Part shown: piece after piece, positions 63,239 through 64,000 of the stretch
Layout: each line of letters starts with the position of its first letter
Position numbering within the stretch: the stretch's first letter is position 1
Source: Pseudonocardia cypriaca
GTDB taxonomy: Bacteria > Actinomycetota > Actinomycetes > Mycobacteriales > Pseudonocardiaceae
Assembly (NCBI RefSeq): GCF_006717045.1
Contig: NZ_VFPH01000001.1
Location: 3,410,001 to 3,474,000 of the forward strand
DNA: 64,000 bases
Direction: 5' to 3'
The notes under the pieces: generated by a model
What the model was told of the DNA's origin: nothing
Database searches by the model: none
Seen by the model: only the letters and a program-made list of their open reading frames with translations
Position numbers and translations under genes: made by a program

Positions 63239-63779
63239 TCAACTGCTTAGTAGCCCTCGCGGGGCCTCCTCGGCAGGAGCCGGGCCCCACTCGGCGCCTG
63301 CCGTCGTCCGGAACGCGGTGATCGCGGCGTCGAGCGTGGGGTAGAAGTGCGCCGGGTCGATCGTCGCGGTCAGCTCGTACTGGTCGATCTTGCGCCGCAC
63401 CGGGTCCTTCATCTCGGCGAAGACGATGTCGACGCCCTTCTTGTTGAGCTCGAGGTCGAGGTCGCGGAGCATGTCCGCCGCGGTCGTGTCCACGTCGGTG
63501 ATCGGCTCGGCGGCGACGATGATCCATGCGGGTCGCGGCTGCGACTCCGCGAGCGCGAGGATCTGTTCCCGGAACGTCCGCGCGTTCGCGAAGAAGACCG
63601 GAGCGTCGGACCGGTAAATCGGACACGCGGGAAGACGCTCGGCGTGCGGGTAGCTCCGCACGTCGTGGTACCCCGGGATCCCCGGCACCCGGCCGAGGAC
63701 GGTCTGGTACGGCCACCGCGACCGCCCGCAGGAACTGCACCGCGTTGACATCGGACCCTGTCGAGGCCGGGCTCGACAT
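63239..63779 (-). pseudogene. Truncated, frameshifted SulP-family transporter (STAS end)
   Basis: The C-terminal part of a SulP anion transporter is intact: PYQTVLGRVPGIPGYHDVRSYP leads into the STAS domain (PIYRSDAPVFFANARTF, WIIVAAEPITDVDTTAADML, FAEMKDPVRRKIDQY), with the phospho-site-like T-A-A region. The whole membrane domain of about 400 residues is absent. Just upstream the frame shifts near 63715: removing one G joins VNAVQFLRAVA with WPYQTVLGR. So this is a decayed gene, or only a STAS protein expressed from an unknown start. Confidence 0.75.
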
Positions 63780-64000
63780 GGTCGATCTCGCCCGCGTACT
63801 TCAGCGGACGCCGAGGGCACCCCCGTCGTTCGCGAAGTGCACCATCCTTTTCCGGTGTACGCGCAGCGGCTCGACGAGCTCCGCGTTCCGTTCGCGCCCT
63901 CTTGTCGGTCATGGTCTGCCAACCGATCCTCCGAGGGAGATCGTGCGGGCTTCCGCGGGCGGCAGCCTCATCCCCAGGAGGTGAGCGCGGCGTCGCCGCG
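63780..64000. other. End of window with no supported gene
   Basis: Several short open frames exist on both strands but none has recognisable motifs or consistent coding character. It could hold further debris of the SulP gene or the start of a feature beyond the window. Confidence 0.3.

Overview
The window is very GC-rich, densely packed DNA with many overlapping start and stop codons (ATGA, GTGA, TGATG). Gene content points to an actinobacterium, probably Pseudonocardiaceae and most like Pseudonocardia. The clues are XRE/DUF397 pairs with DUF5753 regulators, a mycofactocin-coupled SDR, an RsdA-type anti-sigma protein, a DUF7144 membrane protein and many TetR/ROK/LacI regulators. The taxonomic call is inference. 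I saw no rRNA, tRNA, CRISPR array, transposase, phage gene or origin.

Region by region. 0-6.6 kb: the 3' part of a ferredoxin reductase; a LacI regulator divergent from an MFS transporter and GH13 alpha-glucosidase; a benzoate/2-aminobenzoate-type CoA ligase with its own promoter. 6.8-8.6 kb: a divergent trio of a Cys-rich small protein, DUF397 and XRE/DUF5753. 8.7-15.1 kb: RluA-type pseudouridine synthase, GH1 beta-glucosidase, an RsdA-like anti-sigma factor with a huge repetitive exterior, a cupin and an ECF sigma factor with a SnoaL-like tail. 15.1-19.4 kb: a LytS/LytTR two-component system in line with a DUF485 protein and an acetate/pyruvate-type symporter. 19.5-27.6 kb: a frameshifted mycofactocin-type SDR and a sugar or polyol ABC operon with an epimerase-like protein and a Gfo/Idh dehydrogenase, divergent from a ROK regulator. 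27.7-31.4 kb: a membrane GGDEF-EAL protein, an NmrA-like reductase and an inverted tandem-repeat block.

31.4-44.3 kb and 49.5-53.1 kb together encode nearly complete purine catabolism. The upstream steps are xanthine dehydrogenase (three subunits) and 8-oxoguanine-type deaminase. Urate is handled by urate oxidase, HIU hydrolase and OHCU decarboxylase, with a purine permease fused to a second OHCU-like domain. Allantoin is handled by allantoinase and allantoicase, and glyoxylate by glyoxylate carboligase, tartronate semialdehyde reductase and hydroxypyruvate isomerase. A PucR activator is divergent. A recognisable ureidoglycolate lyase is missing; a small gamma-glutamylcyclotransferase-like protein sits in the operon.

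Between and after these lie a DUF4394 lipoprotein, a TetR/hydrolase/GNAT unit with two matching operators, and a second XRE/DUF397 pair. Further on are a TetR/membrane protein pair followed by a 1245-aa kinase-TPR-WD40 protein, release factor 3, and a TetR-Lnt pair. The end of the window is decayed, with a rhodanese-like scrap and a truncated, frameshifted SulP transporter around a DUF7144 membrane protein.

The most distinctive signals are: a foreign-looking in-frame insertion in the xanthine dehydrogenase iron-sulfur subunit; a permease fused to an OHCU domain that seems to lack its catalytic histidine; ten perfect 18-bp repeats built on rare codons in the anti-sigma protein; a family of near-identical terminator hairpins; and several clear palindromic operators beside their regulator genes.
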